DNA from: Clostridiales bacterium UBA7103
GTDB lineage: Bacteria; Bacillota; Clostridia; Oscillospirales; Oscillospiraceae
Direction: 5' to 3'
NCBI GenBank assembly: GCA_002493305.1
Contig: DKYJ01000039.1
Span: 15,958 to 79,957 of the forward strand
DNA: 64,000 nt
Shown here: positions 18,871-26,162 of the stretch, in pieces
Layout: each line of letters begins with the position of its first letter
Position numbering within the stretch: the stretch's first letter is position 1
Program-made: the position numbers and the translations under genes
Notes under the pieces: generated by a model
The model's database searches: none
What the model was told of the DNA's origin: nothing
What the model saw: only the letters and a program-made list of their open reading frames with translations

Positions 18871-19085
18871 ATGAACACCTCACCTTCATCGTTTAGATCG
18901 GCCGCTCTCAGCGCATACAAACAGTCCATAACCGAGATAAAGTCCGTAGCATCCTTTAGCAACGGCTTAACTCGCTCATACAGGGCTTTAACCGCTACTG
19001 GGCCGTTTTTTAGCTCATCCATCACTATCGGTATGAGCGATAAAGTGCTGTTTGTATAGGAATATAGCTTATTTGGTAATTGCAT
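18861..19085 (-). CDS. ABC-3C middle component, MC6-like
   Basis: A 74-residue protein beginning MQLPNKLYSYTNSTLSL, the characteristic start of the MC6 middle components that link ABC-3C ATPases to their third component. The ATG at 19085 is preferred over the upstream in-frame GTG because GAGGTG lies directly before it. It overlaps the upstream gene by 17 bp and the ATPase by 10 bp, indicating tight translational coupling and probably fixed stoichiometry. The fold is probably a small winged-helix-like adaptor; this is family knowledge, not visible here. Confidence 0.78.
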   Translation of the reverse strand: MQLPNKLYSYTNSTLSLIPIVMDELKNGPVAVKALYERVKPLLKDATDFISVMDCLYALRAADLNDEGEVFICL

Positions 19086-20205
19086 CGTACACCTCACACT
19101 TCGCTATGAAAAACGCCACCACGATCTGACAATAAATATCTTCTTGCAGGCTGACCTTATGAACCTTTTCGGATATCTCGTTGAAAATCTCAACATTCGT
19201 TTTCATTGCCTTCTTCAGCCGTTTGTAGATGGCCTTCATCTGATCCTGTACTTCGTCATAGTCTATTTCTCCACGCTTGTCGGCGTTGGTTATGATTTCC
19301 TTTAGCGTAACATAATAGGTATCGACATATCCTTTTACCGTGTTGAACAATGCGAGGTTGTCATCCGGGACAAGTTTCTCCCGTATATCCTTCGGATCAA
19401 GCGAAGGGTCAAGTAAGTCCTTTTCTTTCAGATTTTTGATTTTCGAGATGACACCTATTATTTCCTTTTCAAGCGGCATCCCATCCAGAAGGCGCATACT
19501 CTGTTTATGAGCAATCAATATCTTTTTGACACCTTGCAGTTCCTTGCATAGTTTCTTGCTATCATCAATTGAATATGTCGCATAACACATCGGACACAGA
19601 GCCAGAAGGTTATCTACTTTCGGCTCTGTGTTTTTATCTATGAGTGCCACCTCATAGGTGTAGGTTACCCGTCCGTTATCTGCAGCGGATAGCAGTCTGC
19701 CGCAGCCTGGAAACGCACAAATGTTATCAGTCTCATCCCGCAGATAATCGCCATACTTGTTCTTTAGTTCAAATGCCTGCTGCATCAGTTTTTGCCGTTC
19801 GAGTTCCGTTTTTTGAACAAGACCGGCTGCTCTGCGAATAATCTCAATAAAACAATCTGCCAGCCTCTCTGCAATATTGCCTGCTGTTGCTGTCGGATCA
19901 TAACTTTTATAATCATCTGCAAGTAAAGCTAAGACCGCCTTGGGTCTTGATTCGAGAGACTCAACGAACATCTCCGGCGATAATTTGTAGACAATACTCT
20001 GTGCAAACTTCTTTGAAATACCACGCTTTGCATATGTGCGGAGCGTGTTTTCTTTTGTCAGCTTTGATGATGGGTCTTTAGGCGTATCCCATTCATCCTC
20101 GGTAACATCAGTGATCATCGCAACCAAATTCCGGAAGAAGCGTGGCACATCCATACCGTCAGATATTCGATTTTTCATCATTGAAAAGAAATCCTTAAAC
20201 TCCAC
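19069..20205 (-). CDS. ABC-3C third component, HNH-like zinc protein
   Basis: A 378-residue protein and the first gene of the defence operon. A central zinc-finger/HNH-like segment shows CAFPGCGRLL ... VDNLLALCPMCYATYSIDDS at about residues 155-215: paired cysteines with the usual LC..C context, but Tyr where the last HNH histidine would be. A catalytic role is therefore uncertain. The flanking regions are helical. In the ABC-3C literature the third gene carries the effector or partner-binding C-terminal domain, and this position and the coupling to MC6 fit. It starts about 140 bp downstream of a consensus promoter. Confidence 0.7.
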   Translation of the reverse strand: MEFKDFFSMMKNRISDGMDVPRFFRNLVAMITDVTEDEWDTPKDPSSKLTKENTLRTYAKRGISKKFAQSIVYKLSPEMFVESLESRPKAVLALLADDYKSYDPTATAGNIAERLADCFIEIIRRAAGLVQKTELERQKLMQQAFELKNKYGDYLRDETDNICAFPGCGRLLSAADNGRVTYTYEVALIDKNTEPKVDNLLALCPMCYATYSIDDSKKLCKELQGVKKILIAHKQSMRLLDGMPLEKEIIGVISKIKNLKEKDLLDPSLDPKDIREKLVPDDNLALFNTVKGYVDTYYVTLKEIITNADKRGEIDYDEVQDQMKAIYKRLKKAMKTNVEIFNEISEKVHKVSLQEDIYCQIVVAFFIAKCEVYDAITK

Positions 20206-20241
20206 GAATATTCCTCATCCTTTCTCGGGTTTTGCACTACG

Positions 20242-20258
20242 GTGAACCACGGTGTACC
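20242..20258 (+). repeat. 17-bp flanking direct repeat, right copy
   Basis: GTGAACCACGGTGTACC, one mismatch from the copy at 2234-2250. It lies in the leader of the defence operon, between the promoter and the first start codon, inside a larger inverted repeat (about 20226-20276). Confidence 0.5.
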
Positions 20259-20347
20259 AAACCATCCCCAAACCCGAATACCCCATTTTTTATAATGACA
20301 TCAGCGTTGGGGGCGACGCGATGCCGGGCGCAAAACACGCTATATAA

Positions 20348-20376
20348 ATTATGGCATAAAAGTGTCCGTTTGTCAA
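20348..20376 (-). promoter_or_regulatory. Sigma-A-type promoter of the defence operon
   Basis: On the minus strand a perfect -35 TTGACA (20376-20371), a 17-bp spacer and -10 CATAAT (20353-20348, 5/6 match) point at the ABC-3C gene. The leader of about 135 nt contains an inverted pair CGGGTTT/AAACCCG enclosing tandem GGTACACCGT and GGTTCACCGT units, a plausible operator. Confidence 0.75.
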
Positions 20377-20631
20377 ATCATTCGTTCGTGTTGTGGACAT
20401 TTTCCAGTCATAAAGGATTTATTTGCGGCGATAAGACCACGGCAAGAACATTCCCCAAGGCTAACCTGGCATCGGTACATCCATTGGCCCGGATGATCCA
20501 GTGCGGATGACAGGAAAATTCAATAAAAACAGCTGCCTACTGGATAAGGAAGCTGCAATCCCGGAATGGAGGAAACTCCTACAGGACTGCGGTTAGGTTT
20601 CTATACCCATTTTGCAGCTGACCATGAAGGT
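20377..20631. other. Intergenic region upstream of the sigma-like gene
   Basis: This holds the start of the bidirectional region between the defence operon and the element backbone. A 29-codon reading frame (20507-20596, plus strand, MTGKFNKNSC at its start) lies ahead of the hidden ribosome site of the sigma-like gene, but it has no clear Shine-Dalgarno. It could be a leader peptide; nothing else is recognised. Confidence 0.3.
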
Positions 20632-20663
20632 TTCCTCCGTTCCAAGCAAATCAAACGGAGGAA
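20632..20663 (+). promoter_or_regulatory. Hairpin hiding the Shine-Dalgarno of the sigma-like gene
   Basis: TTCCTCCGTT (20632-20641) is perfectly complementary to AACGGAGGAA (20654-20663), with a 12-nt loop. The second arm contains the GGAGG that serves the ATG at 20670, so translation should be blocked unless the hairpin is opened. Confidence 0.7.
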
Positions 20664-20669
20664 TTTTTC

Positions 20670-21173
20670 ATGTCAAACGAAGCAAAGAAGCACTTTATCC
20701 ATGTCGATGGGAATCCCATCGAGGTCAGCGAGGAAGTTTACGGGGCTTATTACCAGCCCATCTGGAACACCCGCTACCATGCCCAGAAGAACGGCGAATG
20801 CCGCTGCACCAAGGCTCAGCTTTGGAAGTGCGACGGCGTTTGCCCCGGCTGCCCGTTCTACGTTGCTGGCAAGAAAGTCTCCATCGACACCCCCATCGGC
20901 GGAGAAGACGACGAACTTACCCTTGGCGACACGCTGGCAGACGGAGCACCCTCAGCAGAATCCAGCCTTATGTATAAGGAACTGCTCAATGCTCTGTATA
21001 AAGAGCTTGACCGTCTTGACCCGGAGGGCAAACGCATCTGTGAGCTGATGATGCATCACTCAGAGCGTGAAGCCGCCGACATCATGGGAATGTCCCGTTC
21101 CACTTTCAAGCGTCGTTGGGCGAAGATTCAGGCTGAGCTGCAGGACAAGCTCAAGGATTATTACTACAATTAA
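20670..21173 (+). CDS. Sigma-70-like HTH factor of the element
   Basis: A 167-residue protein. The C-terminal part has a sigma region 4-like helix-turn-helix (REAADIMGMSRSTFKRRWAK). The N-terminal half lacks an obvious region 2 and instead carries a cysteine cluster, CRCTKAQLWKCDGVCPGCPF at about residues 44-63. Such short sigma-like proteins are common in Clostridia integrative elements, where they may drive backbone genes. The start at 20670 follows GGAGG held in a hairpin. A terminator follows. It reads towards rep and ftsK-like genes and could be their activator; this is inference. Confidence 0.68.
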   Translation: MSNEAKKHFIHVDGNPIEVSEEVYGAYYQPIWNTRYHAQKNGECRCTKAQLWKCDGVCPGCPFYVAGKKVSIDTPIGGEDDELTLGDTLADGAPSAESSLMYKELLNALYKELDRLDPEGKRICELMMHHSEREAADIMGMSRSTFKRRWAKIQAELQDKLKDYYYN

Positions 21174-21183
21174 CCCACATAGG

Positions 21184-21215
21184 CCCACCAATCGCACCCC
21201 GCTGCGGTTGGTGGG
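21184..21215 (+). terminator. Terminator of the sigma-like gene
   Basis: CCCACCAATCGCA pairs with TGCGGTTGGTGGG (one G-T pair), followed by a T-rich tail. The 230 bp from here to the next gene hold no other recognised feature. Confidence 0.7.
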
Positions 21216-21449
21216 TCAAATATTTTAATCAAAAAAGTGGACCACTTTGGTCATTTCCCTCTATTAGATACTGAAGGGTAAAACAACAAAAACCTTCAAA
21301 AATAGGCCTTGCCGATGAGCTTGTCCAGATTCAGGAAGACCCATACCGATTAAAAACTCATCATAGTGCTTATTGGTGTCAAAACATCTGGCAGGTAAAT
21401 TGAGACCGGTCGGCAAGGCAAATTAATCTCAGGGAAAGGAGGTATATAT

Positions 21450-21782
21450 ATGTCTTGTTCAAACTCTAATCAAAAGTCCACTGTCGAGACTAAAGCTCGC
21501 GAATTTGGCGCTCATGTTTTTGAAGCAAGGAAAAACTGTGGAATGAGTCAGAAGGAACTCGCAAATGCAATTGGTGTGGATGTAAATACCATACAGCGTC
21601 TCGAGCATGGTATCTGCAAGGGCTATCTGAATGCGTTCAAGGCCGCTCAAGAACTTAACCTTTCTATTGATCGCTTTCTTTTTCAGAACAAACCGTATGC
21701 AAGAGAACTGCTCGACGCAGTCATTACAGCGGTTTCTGAGTTCAAAGCCACAATAGGGATGCAGAACGACGCACCGAATTAA
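21450..21782 (+). CDS. XRE-family HTH regulator
   Basis: A 110-residue protein with one Cro/CI helix-turn-helix at about residues 28-60 (MSQKELANAIGVDVNTIQRL) and a helical tail. AAAGGAGG lies just before the ATG. It precedes the accessory gene and rep on the same strand, the usual place of the backbone control gene of an integrative element. A role in keeping rep and transfer genes silent is likely but inferred. Confidence 0.75.
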   Translation: MSCSNSNQKSTVETKAREFGAHVFEARKNCGMSQKELANAIGVDVNTIQRLEHGICKGYLNAFKAAQELNLSIDRFLFQNKPYARELLDAVITAVSEFKATIGMQNDAPN

Positions 21783-21881
21783 GCCTAAAATGGCGTTTTG
21801 CCTTGAGTCATCAGGGGTAATGCCACTGTTATCAAGGCACAATCCGGATTCACAAATTACCGAAAGGAGATAAAATCTAAC

Positions 21882-22199
21882 TTGAAAATTACAGACCTTA
21901 AAATTGATCCCCTCAGTCTGGGGAATCATTTGCTGCTTGTGGATGTAGCCCCGGCATATGAGTATAAGGACGGCCTCAGGACGGACAACATTCTCGGCTA
22001 TCGCTACATGGTGGCCATGCCCGAAAAAGGACTGGAGAAAATCTCTGTCCGCATTGACGGTAGGAAACGCATGGAAGCGCCTGACACCTATCAGGAGGTG
22101 CGCTTTGACAAGCTGGAGGTGTTCATCTACTTCCATTTGGGTCAGCCTCAGGTTGGTGCTAAGGCCGCAGATATTCACATCGTAGATTCTAAGACTTAA
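21882..22199 (+). CDS. Small element protein upstream of rep (YdcP/DUF961-like?)
   Basis: A 105-residue protein starting at TTG 21882, with AAAGGAGA upstream; no ATG is suitably placed. It is mainly beta-strand, with a central ILGYRYMVAMPEKGLEKIS and a final HLGQPQVGAKAADIH. The position directly before a replication gene and the size are like the DUF961/YdcP proteins of Tn916-type elements, but sequence similarity is weak by eye. Function unknown. Confidence 0.55.
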   Translation: MKITDLKIDPLSLGNHLLLVDVAPAYEYKDGLRTDNILGYRYMVAMPEKGLEKISVRIDGRKRMEAPDTYQEVRFDKLEVFIYFHLGQPQVGAKAADIHIVDSKT

Positions 22200-22312
22200 G
22201 CTCCGGCGGCGCTGGAGCGGCCAGCCGGGTCAGGACAGGCCCCTGTGGGAATGTCCCCCGGCGGCAGCGCCAGTGCCGGCCTCCCATAAGGGGAAGTATT
22301 ACCCCTTATGGG
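22200..22312 (+). other. CRESS-type replication origin with nonanucleotide stem-loop
   Basis: An 11-bp perfect inverted repeat, CCCATAAGGGG (22283-22293) and CCCCTTATGGG (22302-22312), displays AAGTATTAC (22294-22302). This matches the NANTATTAC nonanucleotide nicked by CRESS-DNA virus Reps and lies in the same sense as the rep gene 40 bp downstream. Just upstream are GC-rich short inverted repeats (GCTCC/GGAGC at 22200-22218, ACAGG/CCTGT near 22235) that could be Rep-binding sites. Confidence 0.8.
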
Positions 22313-22352
22313 AACTGTAGCATGTAGCAAAAGACAACAAAGGAGATATAAA

Positions 22353-23306
22353 ATGGCTAAAGATATTCAATCTCGCGGTTGGCATGTCGTTTACCAGCAT
22401 AAAAAGGCAACAGACGCAGACCATGCAGGGCTCAGGGAAAAGGTGGAGACATTTAACCCGAAATACTACTGCATGGCCGATGAAATTGCCACAACCGGTA
22501 CACATCATACGCACCTGTTCCTGTACTCCAATTCGCCCATACGCTTTTCCACAATGAAAAATCGTTTTCCCAATGCACATATCGAGAAAGCCTGCGGCAC
22601 TGCCCGTGAAAACCGCGATTACATACTCAAAGAGGGAAAGTGGGCAGGTACAGACAAGTCCGAGACCTCCGTTCCCGGCACATTTGAGGAGTGGGGCGAG
22701 CTTCCTCCTGAACGCCCGGAGAGGCGCTCGGATATGGCTCAGATCATTCAGGGTATCCGCGATGGGATGAGCAATTTGGAGATTCTCGAAAGGTTCCCCT
22801 CAACCGGGTATCATATACATGATATTGATTATATCCGCGAAACTCTTAGGGCGGAAAGGTTCAGCGATGAATTTCGCAAGCTGGAGGTCACCTATCTTTA
22901 CGGTGCCACCGGCACAGGCAAAACATGGGGAATCTATAAAGAGCATGGGGCTCACAATGTGTATCGTATCACAAATTACGGACGCTCCAAGGGCGTCTCC
23001 TTTGACGGTTATAACGGACAGGATGTGCTTGTGTTTGAGGAATTCAACAGTCAGATCCCTATCGAGAGGATGCTTATCCTCTTGGATATTTATCCAGACC
23101 GCCTCCCCGCGCGCTACAATGACAAAGTTGCCTGCTTCACGAAGGTCTACATTACATCCAATATACCGCTGGAGGAGCAGTTCAAGAGCGCTCAGAAAAA
23201 CGCTCCGGAAACTTGGGCGGCATTTCTGCGCCGTATCCATACCGTGATCGAGTATCGTCAGGACGGTTCTACGGTTATCCATAAAAAGGGAGGGAAATCC
23301 ACATAA
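22353..23306 (+). CDS. CRESS-DNA-type Rep: HUH endonuclease plus SF3 helicase
   Basis: The start is ATG 22353, with AAAGGAGA before it; an in-frame ATG at 22308 lies inside the origin stem. All Rep hallmarks are visible: motif I WHVVYQHKK, HUH motif THHTHLFLY at about residues 50-58, catalytic NRDYILKEGKW with Tyr and Lys at about 90, then the SF3 helicase with Walker A GATGTGKT (about 185), Walker B DVLVFEEF (about 225) and motif C VYITSN (about 266). The architecture is that of circovirus/pCRESS Reps, which nick the stem-loop origin and unwind DNA for rolling-circle replication. At 317 residues the length is typical. It is followed by an FtsK-like gene. Here it presumably replicates the excised circular element. 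Confidence 0.93.
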   Translation: MAKDIQSRGWHVVYQHKKATDADHAGLREKVETFNPKYYCMADEIATTGTHHTHLFLYSNSPIRFSTMKNRFPNAHIEKACGTARENRDYILKEGKWAGTDKSETSVPGTFEEWGELPPERPERRSDMAQIIQGIRDGMSNLEILERFPSTGYHIHDIDYIRETLRAERFSDEFRKLEVTYLYGATGTGKTWGIYKEHGAHNVYRITNYGRSKGVSFDGYNGQDVLVFEEFNSQIPIERMLILLDIYPDRLPARYNDKVACFTKVYITSNIPLEEQFKSAQKNAPETWAAFLRRIHTVIEYRQDGSTVIHKKGGKST

Positions 23307-23380
23307 CCCGCGACGACATAGACATTATCAGTAGGCGCACAAAGCGCCGCCACCTGCTCCGGCATATCAAATCCGGGCTT

Positions 23381-24613
23381 ATGGCAGTGAAGGACTCACC
23401 GGGAAAACGGGCTCTTGCCATTACATATTCGCTTGGTGTTATGCTCGTGTGGCTGTTTCGCGGCCGTCTGTTCGCTCTTGATGAATATGGGGTGCTTTCT
23501 CCGTTTATGCAGGCAGTTACAGACATCTCGATTTCGATGTATGCAATACTTGGATTTTTCCTTCTGCTCCTGCTCCTTGGAATGCCAAATGGCTGCACGG
23601 CAACCCGCGAGGGCTTGCTGAAGGCCGGATTTACAAACCACGCGGGCGAGGCTCCCTTCCTGATTTCAAAGCGGAAGGACTCTGTAAATCCCGATCTAAC
23701 AGTCTGGGAGTTTGACCCGTGCGGAATCCCATTGGGGGAATGGGAGGACAAAAGAGCCGAAATTGAAACCGCGCTGAATATCACAATAGCAAAAATCACA
23801 TGGGCAGAGGGGCGAAAAATTATCCGCCTGTACTCTGCCCCGGCTGAAAGTGATTTTCCGGCTATGCTGCCTTGGGATGATAAATACCTTTCACCGGAAA
23901 ATTTCGTCTTGGTGCTTGGGCAAAGCCTCACCGGGCCTGTGACAGTCAATCTGGCACATATTCCACACATTTTGCTTGGCGGCTCCACCGGGAGCGGCAA
24001 AAGCGTGCTTCTGAAGCTGCTGCTCATGCAGTCGCTCCGCAAGGGCGCAGAGGTCTACATATCAGACTTTAAGGGTGGCGTGGATTTTTCAGAGGTCTGG
24101 CATGATAGATGCCATATGTGCTTCACTGAGGAGACTCTGCTTAACACTCTTGACCGGCTCACGGCAGAGCTGGAGCAGCGCAAGGCGCGGCTGGCTGAAA
24201 CCGGCTGTGCAAACCTTGATATATACAACTCGGCAACAGGCGAAAACCTCCCCCGGCTGATATTCGCCTGTGATGAAGCGGCGGAGGTTCTGGATAAAAC
24301 CGGGCGGAGCAAAGAGGATAAGGAGCTGCTTAGTAAAATTGAAAACAGACTTGCCACTATTGCCCGTCTGGGCAGAGCCTTTGGTATTCATCTGATTCTC
24401 GCCACTCAGCGCCCGGATGCCAACATTATCCCCGGTCAAATCAAAAACAATTTGGATTTCAGGGTGTGCGGCAGAGCCGACAATGTCCTCTCGCAAATCA
24501 TTCTTGACAACACAAGCGCTGCCGAGCTCATCCCAAAAGACGCAAGAGGCCGCTTTGTTCTCTCGGACGGGACGGTGTTTCAAGGGTATCTATTCAATGA
24601 AGAGCAGCTTTGA
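23381..24613 (+). CDS. FtsK/TcpA-like membrane ATPase
   Basis: A 410-residue protein with two N-terminal membrane segments (about residues 8-25 and 45-70) and an FtsK/SpoIIIE motor: Walker A GGSTGSGKSVLLKLLLMQS at about 201, DFKGGVDFSEVW, Walker B LIFACDEAAEV, and IHLILATQRPDANIIPG. Such proteins act as coupling or translocating ATPases for transfer of rolling-circle elements. The frame stays open 26 codons further upstream to an ATA overlapping the rep stop (ATAA at 23303-23306), with GGGAGG upstream. The protein may therefore start there, and the N-terminus given is a minimum. No other mating-channel genes are in the window. Confidence 0.85.
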   Translation: MAVKDSPGKRALAITYSLGVMLVWLFRGRLFALDEYGVLSPFMQAVTDISISMYAILGFFLLLLLLGMPNGCTATREGLLKAGFTNHAGEAPFLISKRKDSVNPDLTVWEFDPCGIPLGEWEDKRAEIETALNITIAKITWAEGRKIIRLYSAPAESDFPAMLPWDDKYLSPENFVLVLGQSLTGPVTVNLAHIPHILLGGSTGSGKSVLLKLLLMQSLRKGAEVYISDFKGGVDFSEVWHDRCHMCFTEETLLNTLDRLTAELEQRKARLAETGCANLDIYNSATGENLPRLIFACDEAAEVLDKTGRSKEDKELLSKIENRLATIARLGRAFGIHLILATQRPDANIIPGQIKNNLDFRVCGRADNVLSQIILDNTSAAELIPKDARGRFVLSDGTVFQGYLFNEEQL

Positions 24614-24663
24614 TCACGGGGAGGACAGCCCCTCCCCAGTCTATGTGAATAAACCTCGAAAAA

Positions 24664-24963
24664 ATGGCGGAAAATATTGGCAGGGAAAAGGAGCGTGATA
24701 CATCGTTGGAGGTCAATGTCAGGGACGGCAGAAAGCTGGTTGAGGTCTGGCTCAATAGCAGCGAGAAGTGGGACGCTGAGCTGCGGGAACGGCTCAGGCC
24801 GCTGTACCGCAGGTACAAAGAGCAGGGCTATCTCGTGGCGGTGTTCGAGTCCGGCGAGCAGGACTTGACGGAGCTTACGAGCGCGCTGCTCTGTGACCAC
24901 CGGCAGCGCAGCGCCCAGCGTGAAGTCGCGCAGGAGCGGCAAACCGGGCCTGTCATCGGGTGA
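24664..24963 (+). CDS. Small hypothetical protein after the FtsK-like gene
   Basis: A 99-residue charged protein (LEVNVRDGRKLVEVWLNSSE, then an Arg/Glu-rich helix). It lies 50 bp after the ftsK-like stop and converges on the Fic gene. No good ribosome-binding site precedes the ATG, and a site further in is out of frame, so the start is uncertain. No family recognised; probably an element accessory protein. Confidence 0.45.
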   Translation: MAENIGREKERDTSLEVNVRDGRKLVEVWLNSSEKWDAELRERLRPLYRRYKEQGYLVAVFESGEQDLTELTSALLCDHRQRSAQREVAQERQTGPVIG

Positions 24964-24983
24964 TTCATCCAATGTATCAAGTC

Positions 24984-25961
24984 TCAGCGGTACGCCCAGT
25001 GCCCGCCCTCACGATATTTTGTCAGCTTCCCTTCCTCGGTCAAACTCGCAAGAATGCGGTTCGCTGTCGCCGCCGACACATCGCAAAGCGTACGGACATC
25101 GGCATTCATGATGAAATCATGGGTTTTTAAGTATGCCTCGATTTTGCTCAAGCGGAGAGCTGCCTTATCCTTTGGTGCATTGCTCATTTCATCGCTCGTT
25201 TTGATTGCCTCAATGAGCGATGCTTTGATGGCTGAAAGCATGAATTCAATGAACTGCGTGGATTCACCGGCATTATTGGAGGCATTGATGGCTGCGTAAT
25301 ATTCCTTCTGTCGGTCATGGACAATAGATTCCACCGGCAGCCACGCAAAAGCCGGCTTCCATTTAGAAAGCAGCAGCGTATGCCAAAGGCGGCCAAGGCG
25401 ACCGTTCCCGTCGGCAAAGGGGTGGATAAGCTCAAGCTCATAATGGAACACACAGCTTTTTATCAGCATATGCACATCGCTGTTTTTGACCCAATCCAGC
25501 AGCTCCATAACCAAATCCGGGACATACTGCGGCAGTGTTCCGAAGTGCAGAATATTGCCCTGCTGATCGACAACACCCACAGACCGGGTGCGGAACACGC
25601 CCGCCTCCTCCACCAAGCCCCGCATCATGATGCCGTGGGCAGTCAAGAGGTCATCGACGGAGTATGGGTCGAGCTCATCCATGCGCTCATAAATCTCATA
25701 GGCATTTTTGACCTCGGCAATGTCCTTGGGCGGAGCTAAAACCCGCTTGCCGTTCAGCACCGCTGTCACCTGATCCAGACTGAGCGTGTTTTGCTCGATG
25801 GCGAGCGAACCGTGAATGGTTCGTATCCGATTGCTGCGGCGCAATGTCGGGTTTGCGGAGAGCCGATTTGCCGAGGACAGCCTGCCCAGCAGCTCCGCGA
25901 TTTCCGCGACAGACGCAATCATTGAATTTGTAATTTCAAACGGCGGCTTTTTGTTCTTCAT
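24984..25961 (-). CDS. Fic-family AMPylase-like protein
   Basis: A 325-residue protein with an intact Fic core HPFADGNGRLGR at about residue 196 (catalytic His, phosphate-binding loop, Arg). The N-terminal GSLAIEQNTLSL resembles the intramolecular inhibitory helix of class II Fic enzymes, although it has Gln where Gly or Asn is usual. A C-terminal winged-helix-like segment follows (ADVRTLCDVSAATANRIL). Fic enzymes transfer AMP or related groups to target proteins. It is oriented against its neighbours and lies next to a RhuM gene, a typical cargo place. The target is unknown; no separate antitoxin is seen. Confidence 0.88.
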   Translation of the reverse strand: MKNKKPPFEITNSMIASVAEIAELLGRLSSANRLSANPTLRRSNRIRTIHGSLAIEQNTLSLDQVTAVLNGKRVLAPPKDIAEVKNAYEIYERMDELDPYSVDDLLTAHGIMMRGLVEEAGVFRTRSVGVVDQQGNILHFGTLPQYVPDLVMELLDWVKNSDVHMLIKSCVFHYELELIHPFADGNGRLGRLWHTLLLSKWKPAFAWLPVESIVHDRQKEYYAAINASNNAGESTQFIEFMLSAIKASLIEAIKTSDEMSNAPKDKAALRLSKIEAYLKTHDFIMNADVRTLCDVSAATANRILASLTEEGKLTKYREGGHWAYR

Positions 25962-26043
25962 TTTGTACCTCTCAAACTGACAGAGTTAGTATATTATAGC
26001 CCACATCGCTCATTTCATCAATCATTTTTTGCTTCACATATAA

Positions 26044-26067
26044 GGTCGGAGCTTTATAGCTCCGGCC
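26044..26067. terminator. Hairpin between fic and rhuM
   Basis: GGTCGGAGC and GCTCCGGCC form a 9-bp stem with loop TTTATA, followed by TTCATTTT on the plus strand. It lies between divergent genes, just before the RhuM promoter, so it may be a relic of a lost gene. Confidence 0.45.
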
Positions 26068-26079
26068 TTCATTTTGCTG

Positions 26080-26108
26080 TTGCTTAGTGCGGGGACTTGT
26101 GATACAAT
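26080..26108 (+). promoter_or_regulatory. Promoter of rhuM-recombinase
   Basis: -35 TTGCTT (26080-26085), a 17-bp spacer and -10 TACAAT (26103-26108), about 55 bp before the rhuM start. It would drive rhuM and the overlapping recombinase. Confidence 0.55.
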
Positions 26109-26162
26109 ATTATCTAATAACAGAAACCGAACCTGAACTTAAAATGGACAGGAGGAGATATT

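Noticed and set aside
22308..22352. Upstream ATG for Rep at 22308
   Set aside because: It falls inside the right arm of the origin stem and has no ribosome site; ATG 22353 has AAAGGAGA and yields the normal Rep N-terminus.
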